A stretch of 64,000 bases of DNA from Linum tenue (taxonomy: Eukaryota > Streptophyta > Magnoliopsida > Malpighiales > Linaceae): the NCBI GenBank assembly GCA_946122785.1, contig CAMGYJ010000005.1, forward strand, positions 65,174,200 through 65,238,199. Reading direction: 5' to 3'. The notes under the pieces are model-generated. The model was not told the origin of the DNA. It did not search any database and was given only the letters and a program-made list of their open reading frames with translations. Of this stretch, positions 1 through 11,091 are shown piece by piece. The translations under genes were made by a program, and so were the position numbers. The stretch's first letter is position 1; every line of letters starts with the position of its first letter.

Positions 1-212
1 TATTAGTTTTACAAGAATAACATAAAAGAGCTTGTAATGAGGAAAAATTAAAGAAATAAGCTAACATTAAACTCTGTTGTGAATAAATAATGGATAGAGT
101 TGGAAAATATGGGTGTAGTAACGATCATAAGATTATTAAAACTCGTAAAAAATATAAAAATTATAAAAAATGAAGAAAAACACCTTATAAAGAATATAGA
201 AAAAATAGGTTT

Positions 213-510
213 AGAAAACCAAATAAATATTTCAGAAATCGAAAACAGTTTAAACAATAAACAAAACAACAAGAATACTGTCCTAAAGGAAAGACAAATT
301 GTAGATGTTGGTTATGTGATGAAGAAGGACATTACGCAAATAAATGTCCTAAAAAAATTCTAATACTAGAAATCAAGAAGTCCTTAGATTGGCAGACGAC
401 TGTGGTTTTGAACCAATCGAAGAAACAGATTTTGAACTTTCTGATGTAGAAATTATTGAATATATTTCAGACTCAGAGACTTCTTCAAATGAGTCAGAAG
501 AAGGTACTAA
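213..510 (+). pseudogene. Caulimovirid coat protein C-terminus (zinc knuckle), degenerate
   Basis: A Lys/Arg-rich stretch is followed by a zinc knuckle at 300-347 with spacing C-x-C-x2-C-x4-H-x4-C, the layout of caulimovirid capsid proteins. An acidic Ser/Glu tail follows in another frame and ends at a stop near 510. An in-frame stop at 258-260 and a frameshift just past the knuckle break the reading frame. The knuckle in the family binds pregenomic RNA. The N-terminal capsid region is not in the window. Confidence 0.75.
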
Positions 511-516
511 CTAAAG

Positions 517-960
517 GAAATCCTAATGCAACATTTATTAAAATTAAAATAGAAAAGAAAAACTTTTTAGCATACATTAATACAGGAGCAACTCTATGTT
601 TTGCCAAAAAATCAACCATAAAAAAATGGGATAAACTTGAAAAACCTCTAAAAATTGTAGTAGTAGAATCTATTCATGAAATATATTATGTAAAACAATA
701 TGTACCGATAATCATTGAAAAACATTTCTTTACAGCCTAAACAATCTATCAACATGACTCCGAATTAGATATAATAATAGGAAATAACTTTCTAAAATTA
801 TATCAACCGTTCATCCAAAGGATTAAAACAATTAGCCTCATATGTCCTAAAACAATAAACCAAGAATCTAAGATAATCACAACTAGAATAATCACTAAAA
901 ACGAAGTATTAAAAATTGTACTTCAAAACCTCAAAAATAGACTAGAATATGTATAAATTA
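517..960 (+). pseudogene. Caulimovirid aspartic protease, degenerate
   Basis: A retropepsin-like core is readable. The active-site loop is Y-I-N-T-G-A, with codon 579-581 giving Asn where the family has the catalytic Asp, so the enzyme would be dead even if the frame were open. A downstream D-I-I-I-G-N block near 767-787 fits the second conserved protease region. Stops at 738-740 and near 955 interrupt it. In related viruses this domain cleaves the polyprotein. Confidence 0.7.
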
Positions 961-1179
961 CCTATGGCATTATAGAGGATACGTTAGACCAGGTGTGTAG
1001 TGAACATCCTTTAGATAAAGATAAAAATAACAATAAGAAAATTATTGAAATTAAACTAAAAGATCCTAAAACGGAAGTTAATATTCCAAATAAAATTCAA
1101 TATACTCAACGATTTGTGGAAGAATTCCAAAAGGAATGTTCAGAATTAGTTGAAAAGGGTACGAGAAAGCAAAAGCCCT

Positions 1180-2550
1180 CATAGTGCACCAGCCTTCTAT
1201 GTAGAAAATAATAACGAAATCAAAAGAGGAAAAAGAAGAATGATAATAAACTATAAAAAAAACTAAACGAACAAACAATAGAAGATAACTATAAATTACC
1301 CCGGAAAGACTATATACTAGAAAGATTAAAAGGTCAGACGTGATTTAGTAGTTTAGATGCTAAATCAGGATATTGACAACTTCGTCTACATGAGAATACC
1401 AAACCTTTTACAGCTTTTTCATGTCCACCACAAAACATTACGAATGGAATGTTCTTCCATTTGGAATGAAACAAGTATCAGCTATTTACCAACGTTTTAT
1501 GGACGGTTTTCAATCGTTCTGTTTAGCATACATTGATTACATCATCATTTTCACTAACCAATAAGAGGAAGATCATTGTGAAAATTTTTTGATAGTTTTA
1601 CAAAGAATAAAGGAAAAGGTCTAATTATTTCTAAGAAAAAATCGAAACTTCTTCAAAGGGAAATTGAATATCTTGGTATGATGATTAATAATTTCGGCGA
1701 AATTGAGTTGTCACCAAACACCAAAAAAAAAATGATAAATTCCCAACCCAACTTGAGAATAGAAAACAAATTCAACGTTTTCTTGGATGTTTAAATTATA
1801 TTAGTGACCAAGGATTTTTAAAAGATTTAGCAAAAGAAAGAAAACATTTACAGGAAAAAAATTTCCTGGCAAAATCCCTTGGTCATGGAATGATCAAGAT
1901 ACAAAAATAGTTTTATCGATGAAGGAAAAATGTCACCATTTACCAAAATTATATAACCCTTGTGAAAACGATTTTCTAATAATTCAAACGGATGCCTCTA
2001 AGGATACTTGGGTTGGATGCATGTTAGCAATATAAAATGGCAAAGAATTATTACAAATGGACAATTTTGGTAATATCAAAATTGAAAATAATGAGGCTAC
2101 TGCCTCTTGCCAAAAGCCTAAAGATTATCAGTCTACGGACAATATTATTGGACCTTCGGATTCTCAATTATTAGTTCCTTTCAACAGTGATAAATATATT
2201 AAGAAATTATGTAAATATATTTCTGGCACATTTACCGCCACTGAACAGAACTATCAGATCCATGAATTAGAGACACTAGCTTGTCTCCGAACATTGAAAA
2301 AGTGGAATCTTGAATTATTATCCACGAGGTTTGAACTTCAAACCGATTCTAAATATGTAACAGGTTTTTGAAGGTACAAGCTACAAGCAGATTTCAACAA
2401 AGGGAGATTAATCAGGTGGTAGCAACAACTCCATTATTACAATCCTTATCTGAAGTATATCAAGTCCAGCAACAATCCATTCACCGACACACTAACTCGA
2501 GAATGGAAGGATTAATAAAGACCCTCATTAATCAGCTAAAGCAAAAATAG
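1180..2550 (+). pseudogene. Caulimovirid reverse transcriptase and RNase H, degenerate
   Basis: RT blocks can be followed across frames: an R-M-I-I-N-Y-K segment near 1240, a S-S-L-D-A-K-S-G-Y block near 1345, a P-F-G-M-K-Q block near 1457-1475, and the catalytic box as Y-I-D-Y at 1529-1540, where the second metal-binding Asp has become Tyr. RNase H follows, with a Q-T-D-A-S block near 1985, an H-E-L-E-T-L-A block near 2261-2285 and a Q-T-D-S-K-Y-V block near 2339. Many stops and frameshifts are present, so no functional polymerase is encoded. Confidence 0.82.
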
Positions 2551-2861
2551 GAAAACAGTACAACATTGGAACACCAACTTCTCCTTTGCAGGGAGAGGAA
2601 GAAGCAATAATTCAATCAATCAATGTTATTCAGCAACAGTTAAAGGTCAACTACATCGACGTCAATATTCTATCAATTAGCTCTGCTAATGGACAGTCAT
2701 CAACACCCACCACAGAACTTGCCGAAAAAGAAAAGTCGGCATCAACACAATCATCTACTACTACCATCAATAATACACAAAAGACGACACAATGAGCAGA
2801 AATCTTTGAACAAGAAGAAAATGAAGGAAGAGATTCCCACTATGAAGACGACGACAGAAAA

Positions 2862-3855
2862 GGCAGCAAGTGGTATGTCATATTCAATGGACCATATCGA
2901 GGAGTATATCACAACTGGGCCATCGCTAGTCAGCACATAAATGACAAACCAGTCCAACATCAATCATTTAAAAATAAAAGAAGCAGCCGAAGAAGCATTT
3001 AGACAGTCATACAAGGTGATGGCATTGAAAGAACCAATCAAGAATCAAGAGCAACAATCGCAGAAACTTATCATGAAGATACCTAGTATCAAAAGCATCC
3101 CAGCCACCAAAGAAAAAGAATAACAATTAAAACCAGTCTTTCAGAAGTTCGTATCCAACTGGGATATGATAATCAACTACGAAGAAAAACACACAATCAT
3201 GGGTTTTTACCCTGTCAGTCGAGGAGGACCCAAAGCAGTAATCACAGAAGAAGCATCACCAGAACTCTCTTTTGAGTTCTATTAGTATGGATTAATTGAC
3301 ACAATCTACACTACAACCATGAAAGTATTTGAATACTTCCCACAAAGAATGAGGAACGTAATCAGAAGATACCTTGAGCTATTCGCTAAAGAACGAGAAA
3401 TATTTCTCAAGTATACAAGCAGCTACCCCATATTCGATCCAGACAAGCTATTTGTCGGATCAAAGGCAGTTATCCTTATGGGAGTATCAAATCATGATTA
3501 TCCTACCAGAGATGACCTACGAGATTATGAGAAGAACCCAGAGTACCAAGTAAAGGGTCTTCTAGCAGTATGCAGAGCATTAACCAAGATTGAACCAGAA
3601 AATCATATCAAAGTCAATTACAGCAACCCCGATGCCATCATCACCAGCAAAACTAGAGGAAACATGACCAAAGAAGAATGGACAATCATAACAGATAAAA
3701 ATAAAGAATTCACTGAAATTAATGGAAATATGTCAGCCCTCCCTATCCAAATCAAGAAACAGCTTTGCAATGCACTTACTATCTATAAGGACCACTTCTG
3801 TGAGTGGTGTGCATCAACTGACGAAGACATCAATGGACCAGCAGACCAAGACTGA
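2862..3855 (+). pseudogene. Viroplasmin/translational-transactivator-like ORF, degenerate
   Basis: Near 2868-2925 there is a W-Y-V-I-F-N-G-P core with a G-V-Y-x-N-W-A continuation, the signature of the caulimovirid viroplasmin (Cauli_VI) fold. The frame is broken at about 3000, 3121 and 3283, then stays open from 3319 to 3855 (178 codons), containing a distal C-x2-C pair. In related viruses this protein forms inclusion bodies and supports reinitiation on polycistronic RNA. Assigning the 3319-3855 part to the same protein rests on position and continuous frame, not on a recognised domain. Confidence 0.6.
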
Positions 3856-4020
3856 GAGAAGCATGTGAAGAAAGAGGAATCAAACAAATATGGGATAAAA
3901 CAACAAGAAAAGGTTGACTGACTCCTTTTTAAAAAAGTCGTGCATTATTGTATTTTATAAGTTTTTCTTATCGTTTTCACGTGCTTTCTTTTGACATGTT
4001 AGCTTTACGTCCCTATCTCA

Positions 4021-4068
4021 CAGACGTAAGCAATGACGTCTTTGTATTTCCTCCCAGCTCTATATAAG
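4021..4068 (+). promoter_or_regulatory. 35S-like viral promoter: as-1-like element plus TATA box
   Basis: At 4021-4040 two ACGT-containing TGACG-type half sites lie in tandem (GACGTAAG, then TGACGTC), closely resembling the as-1 element of caulimovirus 35S promoters. A TATATAAG box follows at 4061-4068, about 20 bp downstream. A CT-repeat leader starts near 4130. The arrangement and its place between the viroplasmin ORF and the movement protein fit the pregenomic RNA promoter. It points toward the MATE pseudogene. No canonical initiator-tRNA primer site was seen just downstream. Confidence 0.75.
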
Positions 4069-4292
4069 AGCAAGAGTTTGCAATGAAATAAGGCAGATAG
4101 AGTTTGGCCATAAAAATTGCATGTTTACTCTCTCTCTCTCTCTCTCCCTCTAGCTTGCTACTTGTAAGGCGTGGATCCACTGATCCTGGAGGCCACAACC
4201 ACCATCAATATAATCAAACGTACGGAGAGCAGCTACAATCATCAAGCGATCATAAAAAAAACTCAGGATTTCCTCAGAAAAACAAGTCAAGT

Positions 4293-4985
4293 ATGTCTAA
4301 TAATCCTACCTCAAGTTATTTTGACTATTTGAACAAAAACGATGATGAAAACTACTTCTTAGATGGTGTTATAGACATCAAGAAAATTAGAGAAAAAACT
4401 AATTTTACTATTTCGGAAACTCAAAACTTTATCACGAAGTCTTTTGTATCAAAACTCTTTGATAGATAAAACATTATTAAATACGGTAAAATGATAGGTG
4501 AAATAGCAGTCCCTATTGATCAAACTAAGGGCGATTTTCTTATCCAAGTAATAAATAAAGAACAAATTAAAAAAAATTTAGCTAAACTAAGATTAGAAGA
4601 ACGAAATAAAATACCTTATATTCATATTAGTACAATCCAAATTATCTTAAAATCAACCATGAAAATAGGAATTGACGCACCATGGAATTAGAAATTCGTG
4701 ATGATAGACTCATTAATGAAGAGGAAAGTATTATTGTCAAAGGAACGGGAAATTTAGGAGTAGGTATAATTAAATTTGATATTAACCTACAATAAGGATT
4801 GGACCTAGCAGATGGTAACCTGGACTCTTTTATTATTATAAAATATGAATTAAAAAAAAATTTATGAAAGAAAATAACAAACTATTTTCAGTAACTTATC
4901 AAATAAACTATGGCTAACCAATAGTCACCACGGTTTAACCTTAAAAATAAAGAAGTAATTGCTTTATTTAAACCATTAAAATAGA
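4293..4985 (+). pseudogene. Caulimovirid movement protein, 5' part, degenerate
   Basis: The frame opens at ATG 4293, reaches a stop at 4467-4469, resumes in the same frame to 4691, then shifts. Conserved 30K-superfamily-like features are visible: an I-H-I-S-T-I-Q-I block near 4620-4650, a G-I-D core near 4665, a D-D-R-L block near 4700 and a S-H-H-G-L block near 4925. Similarity ends near 4985. In the family this protein opens plasmodesmata for virus spread. The copy is non-functional. Confidence 0.68.
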
Positions 4986-5040
4986 CATCTCTTCAATTAA
5001 TCCAATCTGCTCCTTTTGCTTCTGTTCCCCGCCTTCCAAG

Positions 5041-8000
5041 ATGCAACTCACTACTCTACCTCGCCCACCAGCCATTCCTCTTCCAAACCCTATTTTCCGG
5101 CGCTTTTACAGTCCCCAATCACTGGGTTTCTTTCACAGGCCGCTCCCTGCTGCTTGTAGTTTGCTCACGAGTCACGCCCCGCCGTATTTACGTCGCCGCA
5201 ACTTTCTCTTCCGGAAGTAGTAAGGACGACGTCGGGAATCTGTTTCGGAACAATTGCAGCATTGGGGAGAGCCAGGAGGAGAGCGTGAATGAAGGTGGTG
5301 AGCATGGCGGAAAATCGTTGGCGGAGGTGGCGGCGGGAACCGTAGAGGGGCTGGAGAACCAGAGCTTCTGGAATCAAATCAAGGAGATTGCCATGTTCAC
5401 TGGGCCTGCTACTGGGCTTTGGTTGTGTGGACCCTTGATGAGTCTCATCGACACTGTTGTCATTGGTCAGGGAAGCTCCCTTGAGCTTGCAGCTTTACGT
5501 AATTACTGACTACTAGCTTCTTTGTTGTTTATGAATGAACGAAATGGTTGCCATTGATGGGCAATTGACTGAAAAAGTTTGTTCTTTATGTTGATCACAG
5601 GACCTGGGACGGTGTTCTGTGATTATATCTGTTACGTGTTCATGTTTCTCTCGGTTGCTACTTCCCTCGCCAGACAGGTTGGTTTTTTTTTTTTGACAAG
5701 CAGGTTTGTTTGATGGCAGCTTTTTGATTGTGGAGCATCTATGGTTGGTTTCGATTAACTTCAATGCTGCTTCATAGGGTTGGTTGGACCAGCAAGTTTC
5801 TGAAGGAACGTTCTTGGATTACATTTGTTTACAATTCTCATCTCTCTGCCAATTGTTAATTTCTGTTATTTGACAAAATTCTGTAGGATAAATCAGAAGT
5901 GCAGCATCAAATATCAATACTTTTGTTCGTTGGATTGGTATGTGGAGTGTTTATGCTGTTCTTCACGAGGTTATGTGGTTCGTGGGCACCTACTGGTAAT
6001 GGAGACTGGTAAAGCTTTGATCAGTCCTACATTAGTCATGACTTTTTTGTTCTGTCTTCGTGTAATTCACATTTTCAATTTCTGGGTGGAATTTATGTTG
6101 GCCAAATGAATGATGTGTTTTCCTTGTTTCCTTTCTGTCCATATTCTTCAGCTTTTGCAGGACAAAGGAACCTTGATTTAATACCCGCAGCAAATACTTA
6201 CGTCCAGGACTCCAGGTACTGTACTCAAAGAATTTTTCATTTTTCATCGAGGAACATTTGAAGTTCAGAAAAGAAAGAGTGAAAATGTTATGGTGTAATA
6301 GTTTTCCGTGGCAAGGATTGGGCGACTTCTTGATGGTACTTGAGTATTATGGTCTAAACTGTGTCATTGTCAACACCCTTCATTGTATCCAAGCTTGTAA
6401 CTCTGCTAAAGCATCATCTGAGCTTTAAATGTGCGCTACAATGGTAGAATTGGGTAGGAGTAGTTCAAGGGTCTAATTTGTAATGTGGATCTGAATTTTT
6501 AGTTAGTCTTAAGTAGGAAGAAAGAGCAATATTTTTTCATTTCTTTCTGGGACTAATGTCCAATTTCTATTTCTTTTCATATCCATAGTCGTAGGCATGA
6601 ATAAGGTTTTCTGTAAATCGTGGACCTTAAATTTTTAAACCGGAAATTATAGACACTTGTGCTGCAGCTGATTTTTTTTCTTGCAGAATGAGGAACTTCG
6701 CCTCAACTTTCCAGACGATGTTCTACTTGCTCATTTTGATCATCAAAGGATTAATGTCTTCTGTTCTTTTCTCCCAGATTCTAGGCTTAGCATGGCCCGC
6801 AGTTCTTGTGGGATGGGTTGCTCAAAGTGCTAGGTAGACACTATGGTTTTAGTTACCGCTGCTTTTGTACTCTGTTCCAAGTCACTGCTGCTCTTATGCT
6901 TGCTCCTCTTGCAACCGATTCTGAATTGAAATATTTGGCGGTTGATTTTGTGTGCTTCATAATATGAAGCAGTGACATTGAACTTGCTGTTGCCTGCAGT
7001 AGAAAGTTTATGGCAATTCCTTTCCTAGCACTTCATCAATATCACTGTTTGATGAATTGTGATGGCAAATATTAAGTTGAATAGCGACAGTGGAAATTAA
7101 TGTGTCACCACCTGTTTCACTAGGAAAAGAGAGAGAATGGATTGGTTGATTGGTCATGCTTCCATTGTTGTACTATGAAGGATTGATTGATAACTCGTGT
7201 TTTAATGGCCTCATCCTGTTTTGCTGTCTTGGAATGAAAGATTCACGGGGTCCTCTGAAAGCTTTAGCAGTTTCTACTCTTGTAAATGGTTTTGGTGATA
7301 TAGTCCTCTGCAGATTTTTAGGCTATGGTATAGCTGGGCAGCATGGGCCACTATGGTGTCCCAAGTATGTGGATGAGTCCTGATAAATTTCTTTGTTCTT
7401 GATTTCTCCCTCTTGAATGTAATCTTATGGCATCTATTTGTAGGTCGTTGCAGCCTTTATGATGATTGACACTCTGAACAAGAAATGCTACAATGCATTA
7501 GCAATATCTGTTCCGATGTTTGATGGTCTTTTGCGCATACTTGGGCTTGCTGCTCCAGTGTTTATTACCATGACCTCAAAGGTTCATTTCTATTTTTCAT
7601 CACTTAAATTTGTTTCATTTTATCTATATGAACCAAACATTGACTTTTCCTGATGTTTGTTGCATTTTATTCCTTCATTTATTTTGCCACATCAATGGGC
7701 ACACATGGCAGCTAATCAGGTTGTTGGCTGCTCTTGTTGCAGTTTTAGTGTATTTTCTCTTGGTTGTTCTCTCTTTGTTATATTGACATCTGATGGTTCA
7801 CCTTAGGTCATGAGTCAAGTATTTGGCATGTGTGGTGTGTGGGGCGAGCCTATCTCTCAAACTGCTCAATCTTTTTTGCCTGAGCTAATATATGGATCCA
7901 ATCGAAATTTGTCAAAGGTTGGTGATAATGTAGACTTATGTTTGTTTGTGGCATCCTTCCAGTTGTTCTATGTAAAAGTTTATCCTTTCTTGTAGGTTGC

Positions 8001-8581
8001 TTTCTACTTCCTTGTTCTAAAAGTTTTCTATACATAAAAACAGGCATGATCGCTGTTGAGATCCTTAGTCATCATTGGAGATGCACTTGGATTCACATCA
8101 GCGGTCATTGGTGCATCTGTTCCTTGGTTTTTCCCAAACCTCTTCACTCCTGATCAAAAAGTAGTACACCAAGTTAGATTATTGTTGTACTTCATGTGCT
8201 TTCTTGAATTATCCCTTCCCAATACCTAAGATTGGTCTTGCAACATTGTGCCATAATAAGAGGAGAAAGTACATGAGAACCACCTTCAGTGATAATATTG
8301 TTATTGCTCTCTTCTTGTTCTTATTAATGATGGTATAATATAGTTATGTTAATTCCACACTATTATTAGGTTAATCCCTTGTGGTTAATGATCATACCGA
8401 GTAGAACAAGAATGTATCGTTCTCTTTCTGTCTACCAATAATCACTTTTAATGAGAGTACCAAACCAGGTTCCTTGATGTTTGAGTTTTGTTGGCTCTTG
8501 CAGATGCACGGGGTGTTGCTACCATTCTTTATTGCGTTGGCTGTGACGCCTTGCAACCACAACCTAGAAGGGACATTGATG
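5041..8581 (+). pseudogene. EDS5-like MATE transporter pseudogene
   Basis: Exon by exon the sequence reads as a plastid-type MATE efflux protein of the EDS5/EDS5H group, a family whose Arabidopsis EDS5 exports salicylate-pathway metabolites from chloroplasts. A transit-peptide-like start (Pro/Arg/Ser-rich, no acidic residues early) opens at 5041 and runs into a stop at 5218. The body continues one frame over from about 5220. Recognisable blocks include F-T-G-P-A-T-G near 5396, [11 protein letters not shown] near 5441, L-A-W-P near 6790, G-E-P-x-S-Q-T-A-Q-S-F near 7846 and L-P-F-F-I-A-L-A near 8519. Lesions: early frameshift, missing acceptor AG at 7225, 1-nt loss near 7337, 2-nt loss near 7706, TGA at 8047, and absence of the final exons. 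Confidence 0.88.
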
Positions 8582-9073
8582 GTATCTTGTTTCATTGGGT
8601 GCTCTATTAGTAATGGTACATCATACACTTCTTGATCAATTTCCACTCAACCTTTCGAGCAGTCATCCATCAGTGACTAATATAAGCTAGTGAGTAGTGA
8701 CTCTTACCAGGCTGCAAGCAGCAAAGGATTCGGTGATGGAAACGTAACCCACGATTCAAGGGTTTTGCTTGTAACTCACAAGCGAGAGAAAGACGTTGGT
8801 GTCTATAAACCTTTGATTTATTAATTTGATACGGAACTAATGCCAAACTTACATATTTATAGAAGAAATAAACCTAATACGTAAACCCTAACTAACCCGT
8901 AACCCTAGCCCATCCGGTCACCTACACGACTAAACTCCTAATAAGACTAATAACATAACTCGGCCATTATCACATGAATAATTGGCCCATGCAAAAGCAG
9001 GAAGTTGCCATTTTCTGTTTTCATAGTTGGAAATGAATAGAAAACAGAATGAATAGTAAATAAGTTTTCTCGT
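8582..9073. other. Unassigned flank between MATE pseudogene and assembly gap
   Basis: No coding sequence is recognised. The terminal MATE exons expected here are absent. From about 8700 the minus strand shows a TATAAATA-like box and AATAAA-like motifs in an arrangement resembling a reverse-oriented LTR fragment, but no boundary or target duplication can be read because the gap follows. Low-confidence interpretation. Confidence 0.35.
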
Positions 9074-9173
9074 NNNNNNNNNNNNNNNNNNNNNNNNNNN
9101 NNNNNNNNNNNNNNNNNNNNNNNNNNNNNNNNNNNNNNNNNNNNNNNNNNNNNNNNNNNNNNNNNNNNNNNNN
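9074..9173. other. Assembly gap (100 N)
   Basis: Exactly 100 Ns, a conventional placeholder for unknown length. It hides the 5' LTR, gag and nearly all pol of element A and its left target duplication. Confidence 0.99.
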
Positions 9174-9263
9174 CCGTTTAAAGTGAATGGCCATCGTCTC
9201 AAGCTCTACCTGGGAGATGAGGTCGAACGTGCGGAGTTGGTAGTGGAACTCGCGGACCCTTAG
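9174..9263 (+). CDS. Element A pol C-terminus (end of integrase), partial
   Basis: Thirty codons emerge from the gap and end at TAG 9261-9263. The F-K-V-N-G-H-R-L-K-L-Y-L-G string is the typical last block of Athila/Tat-type polyproteins, at the end of integrase. The upstream gag, protease, RT, RNase H and integrase core should lie in the gap. Confidence 0.75.
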   Translation, partial: PFKVNGHRLKLYLGDEVERAELVVELADP

Positions 9264-10634
9264 TTCCGCAATTGGCGTCCAGCTAAAAGACGATAAAGAA
9301 GCGCTTGTGGGGAGGCAACCCCACCACGGTTTGCATTTCTATCCTTTTTCCTTTTCAATTTTTTTCGTTTTCGAGTCTTTGAGTCTGTCTGGAGTCTTTC
9401 TGGAATGTTTCTCGTGCCCCAGATGGTCTATTTTTGTCTATGGTAGTGTCCATTTTCGAGCCGGGGCACACTTGGGTTTGGTTGTTCGAAATTGCAGCTT
9501 AAAAACTGGAGAAAAGGGCCCTCGGCAGTGAAATTACGGGCATGGGGGGCCAAATTACGGTCGTAATTTTCATGCCCCCTGCCCGTAATTAAGCCAGAAG
9601 AGGGAAAAAGGCTCGGCAGTAGAATTACGGGTAGGATCGGACCAATTACGGTCGTAATTCTGCCCGTAATTATAACAGAGGGCATGTTGCTCTCGGTAGT
9701 CGAATTACGGGCTGCCAGGGGGTAATTACGGTCGTAATTGTGCCCGTAATTACCCCCGGAAATTTAAAAATCCGCTCTGTCGAGAATCTCCCTCTCTCTC
9801 CTCATTTTTCGGGTCAATCTCTCTCTCTTTTCTCACCGTAAAATCGCCCCACCTTCTTCTCCGGTGGTTTTCCGGCCATAACTCACTCATCGGAGCTCCA
9901 AATTGAAATCCGAGACCACTCCCGTGCTCCTCTCGTTGGCGTCCCCAAGTCTATACTAGTGGGTTCGAGTTTGGCGGTGGTTTGGGTCGCCGAAAAACCG
10001 CGACCCTTCGGTGCTCTTCCGGCCCGATCTCTCTCCTCCGACCTCCAATCGAGAAACCACGACCACCACCGAGTTCCTGGCATCCGGGCCCTAATTCCCC
10101 AAAGTTTTGGGTCATTTTGGCGGTGGGGAATTCGCCAGCGACGAAACTCCGGCGAGCCTCCCGGCGAGTTTTCCGGCGACTGTCGTGGAGTCACCCTCTT
10201 CCCTCACCTTCCCTGTGATACCCTCTTGTGCCTCCAGGTGTGCTTCTCTCTTTTTCCTTGTGAATTGTGGAGGATTAGTATTATGGGTTTTTAGTGAGGG
10301 AATTCGGGGGTTGGGTCGTGTTTGAACGAATTCGGTAGGCCTCCGGTATTAAATGCTTCGATGTTACTATTTTGGTTGGCCTACCGTGCAACATATGTGT
10401 GTGATTGTCCCGCTTGGAGCCTCATTTGATGTCCGAGTTTATTATCCGAGGGCTCCAAGTACGTTTTATCTTTGTTGGTTGGTGATTGGTCTTGAATGTC
10501 TTTCCTCCCCTGGGGCCTAGTCCACTGTCCGAATTTTTTGATTCGAGGGCCCCGGGTGTGGTTGCTTGTGAACTCACCATTGAAAAAATTCCATGTATGT
10601 TGTTGTGTTTTTGCTGCTTTTTGGCTGCAGGACC
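9264..10634 (+). other. Element A spacer between pol and Athila ORF, rich in hairpins and palindromes
   Basis: No ORF is supported. The spacer holds a post-stop hairpin (GTGGGG, loop AGGCAA, CCCCAC at 9307-9324), three palindrome repeats (9530-9765), CT-rich stretches at 9788-9835, and two stem-loops at 10413-10459 and 10509-10556 resembling the hairpin found again at 26435-26482. It ends with a pyrimidine tract and TGCAG at 10626-10630, a plausible splice acceptor just before ATG 10635, so the Athila ORF may be expressed from a spliced subgenomic RNA. Confidence 0.6.
9530..9765 (+). repeat. Three diverged about 85-bp repeats with AATTACGGTCGTAATT palindromes
   Basis: Each unit has a half arm GAATTACGGG, a full palindrome centred on CGGTCG (9553-9567, 9633-9648, 9723-9738) and a closing CCCGTAATT arm. 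The same word forms an array in the 3' LTR of the same element at 28120-28375. Confidence 0.85.
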
Positions 10635-11086
10635 ATGAAAACTTACCTGAACATGCTCGACGCCGACAAGAGGAAGACTTTGCGCGACATCCGACGCCGC
10701 AAAGTCGTTCAGCACCATTACCTCGATTGGAGGGTTTTCGAAGAGCTTGGTGCTCGCGAGGCAATGGAGGCTGCCATCCGCGCTTACTCTTGGCGCCGCC
10801 TCCTCTGCCTCGCTGAGCCGATCTATCAGGAGCTCCTCTGGGAGTTCTACTCCTCCTTCGAGCATTTCCGAACCCACGCGGGCGCGCACAGCAACGCCAT
10901 CCAGTTCCGACTCGGCGGAGAGTTTCACTCCCTCAGCTATGATGACTTCGGTCGGGCACTGGGGCTCCTGCCACCATTCGCCTGCCACCTGGCCATCGAA
11001 CAGAACGACTCACCCATCTTTCGGGACCAGCAATTCTTCGAGAGGATCTGCCTCCCGGAGTTCGCAGGCACCGTGTTCACACCAGG

Positions 11087-11091
11087 CTACA
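11087..11091. repeat. Target site duplication CTACA of element B, left copy
   Basis: CTACA precedes the TGACTC start of B and recurs at 25321-25325 immediately after its TATCA end. Five bp is the usual Ty3/gypsy duplication length. Confidence 0.95.

Larger units (their letters stand above)
1..4985 (+). mobile_element. Endogenous caulimovirid (pararetrovirus) fossil
   Basis: The block carries, in order on the plus strand, a coat-protein zinc knuckle, an aspartic protease, RT and RNase H, a viroplasmin/transactivator-like ORF, an intergenic 35S-like promoter and the start of a movement protein. A movement protein plus a viroplasmin domain identifies Caulimoviridae rather than Ty3/gypsy. Caulimovirid genomes are circular, so coat protein at the left and movement protein at the right is a permutation through the promoter. 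Every frame is broken by stops and frameshifts. The left end lies outside the window. The right end is placed where movement-protein similarity stops, about 55 bp before the MATE start. A separate viroplasmin-like ORF argues against a petuvirus-like single-polyprotein genome; genus not assigned. Confidence 0.88.

Noticed and set aside
100..363. 87-codon ORF at the left edge as a separate viral gene
   Set aside because: The zinc-knuckle coat-protein frame is a different frame over the same bases; this ORF is an alternate frame.
8690..8800. Further MATE exon after a CCAG acceptor at 8709
   Set aside because: The translated sequence does not resemble the terminal EDS5 exons and breaks quickly.
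9530..9765. CRISPR-like regularly spaced repeats
   Set aside because: Eukaryotic context; the units are diverged palindromes that recur in the LTR of the same element.
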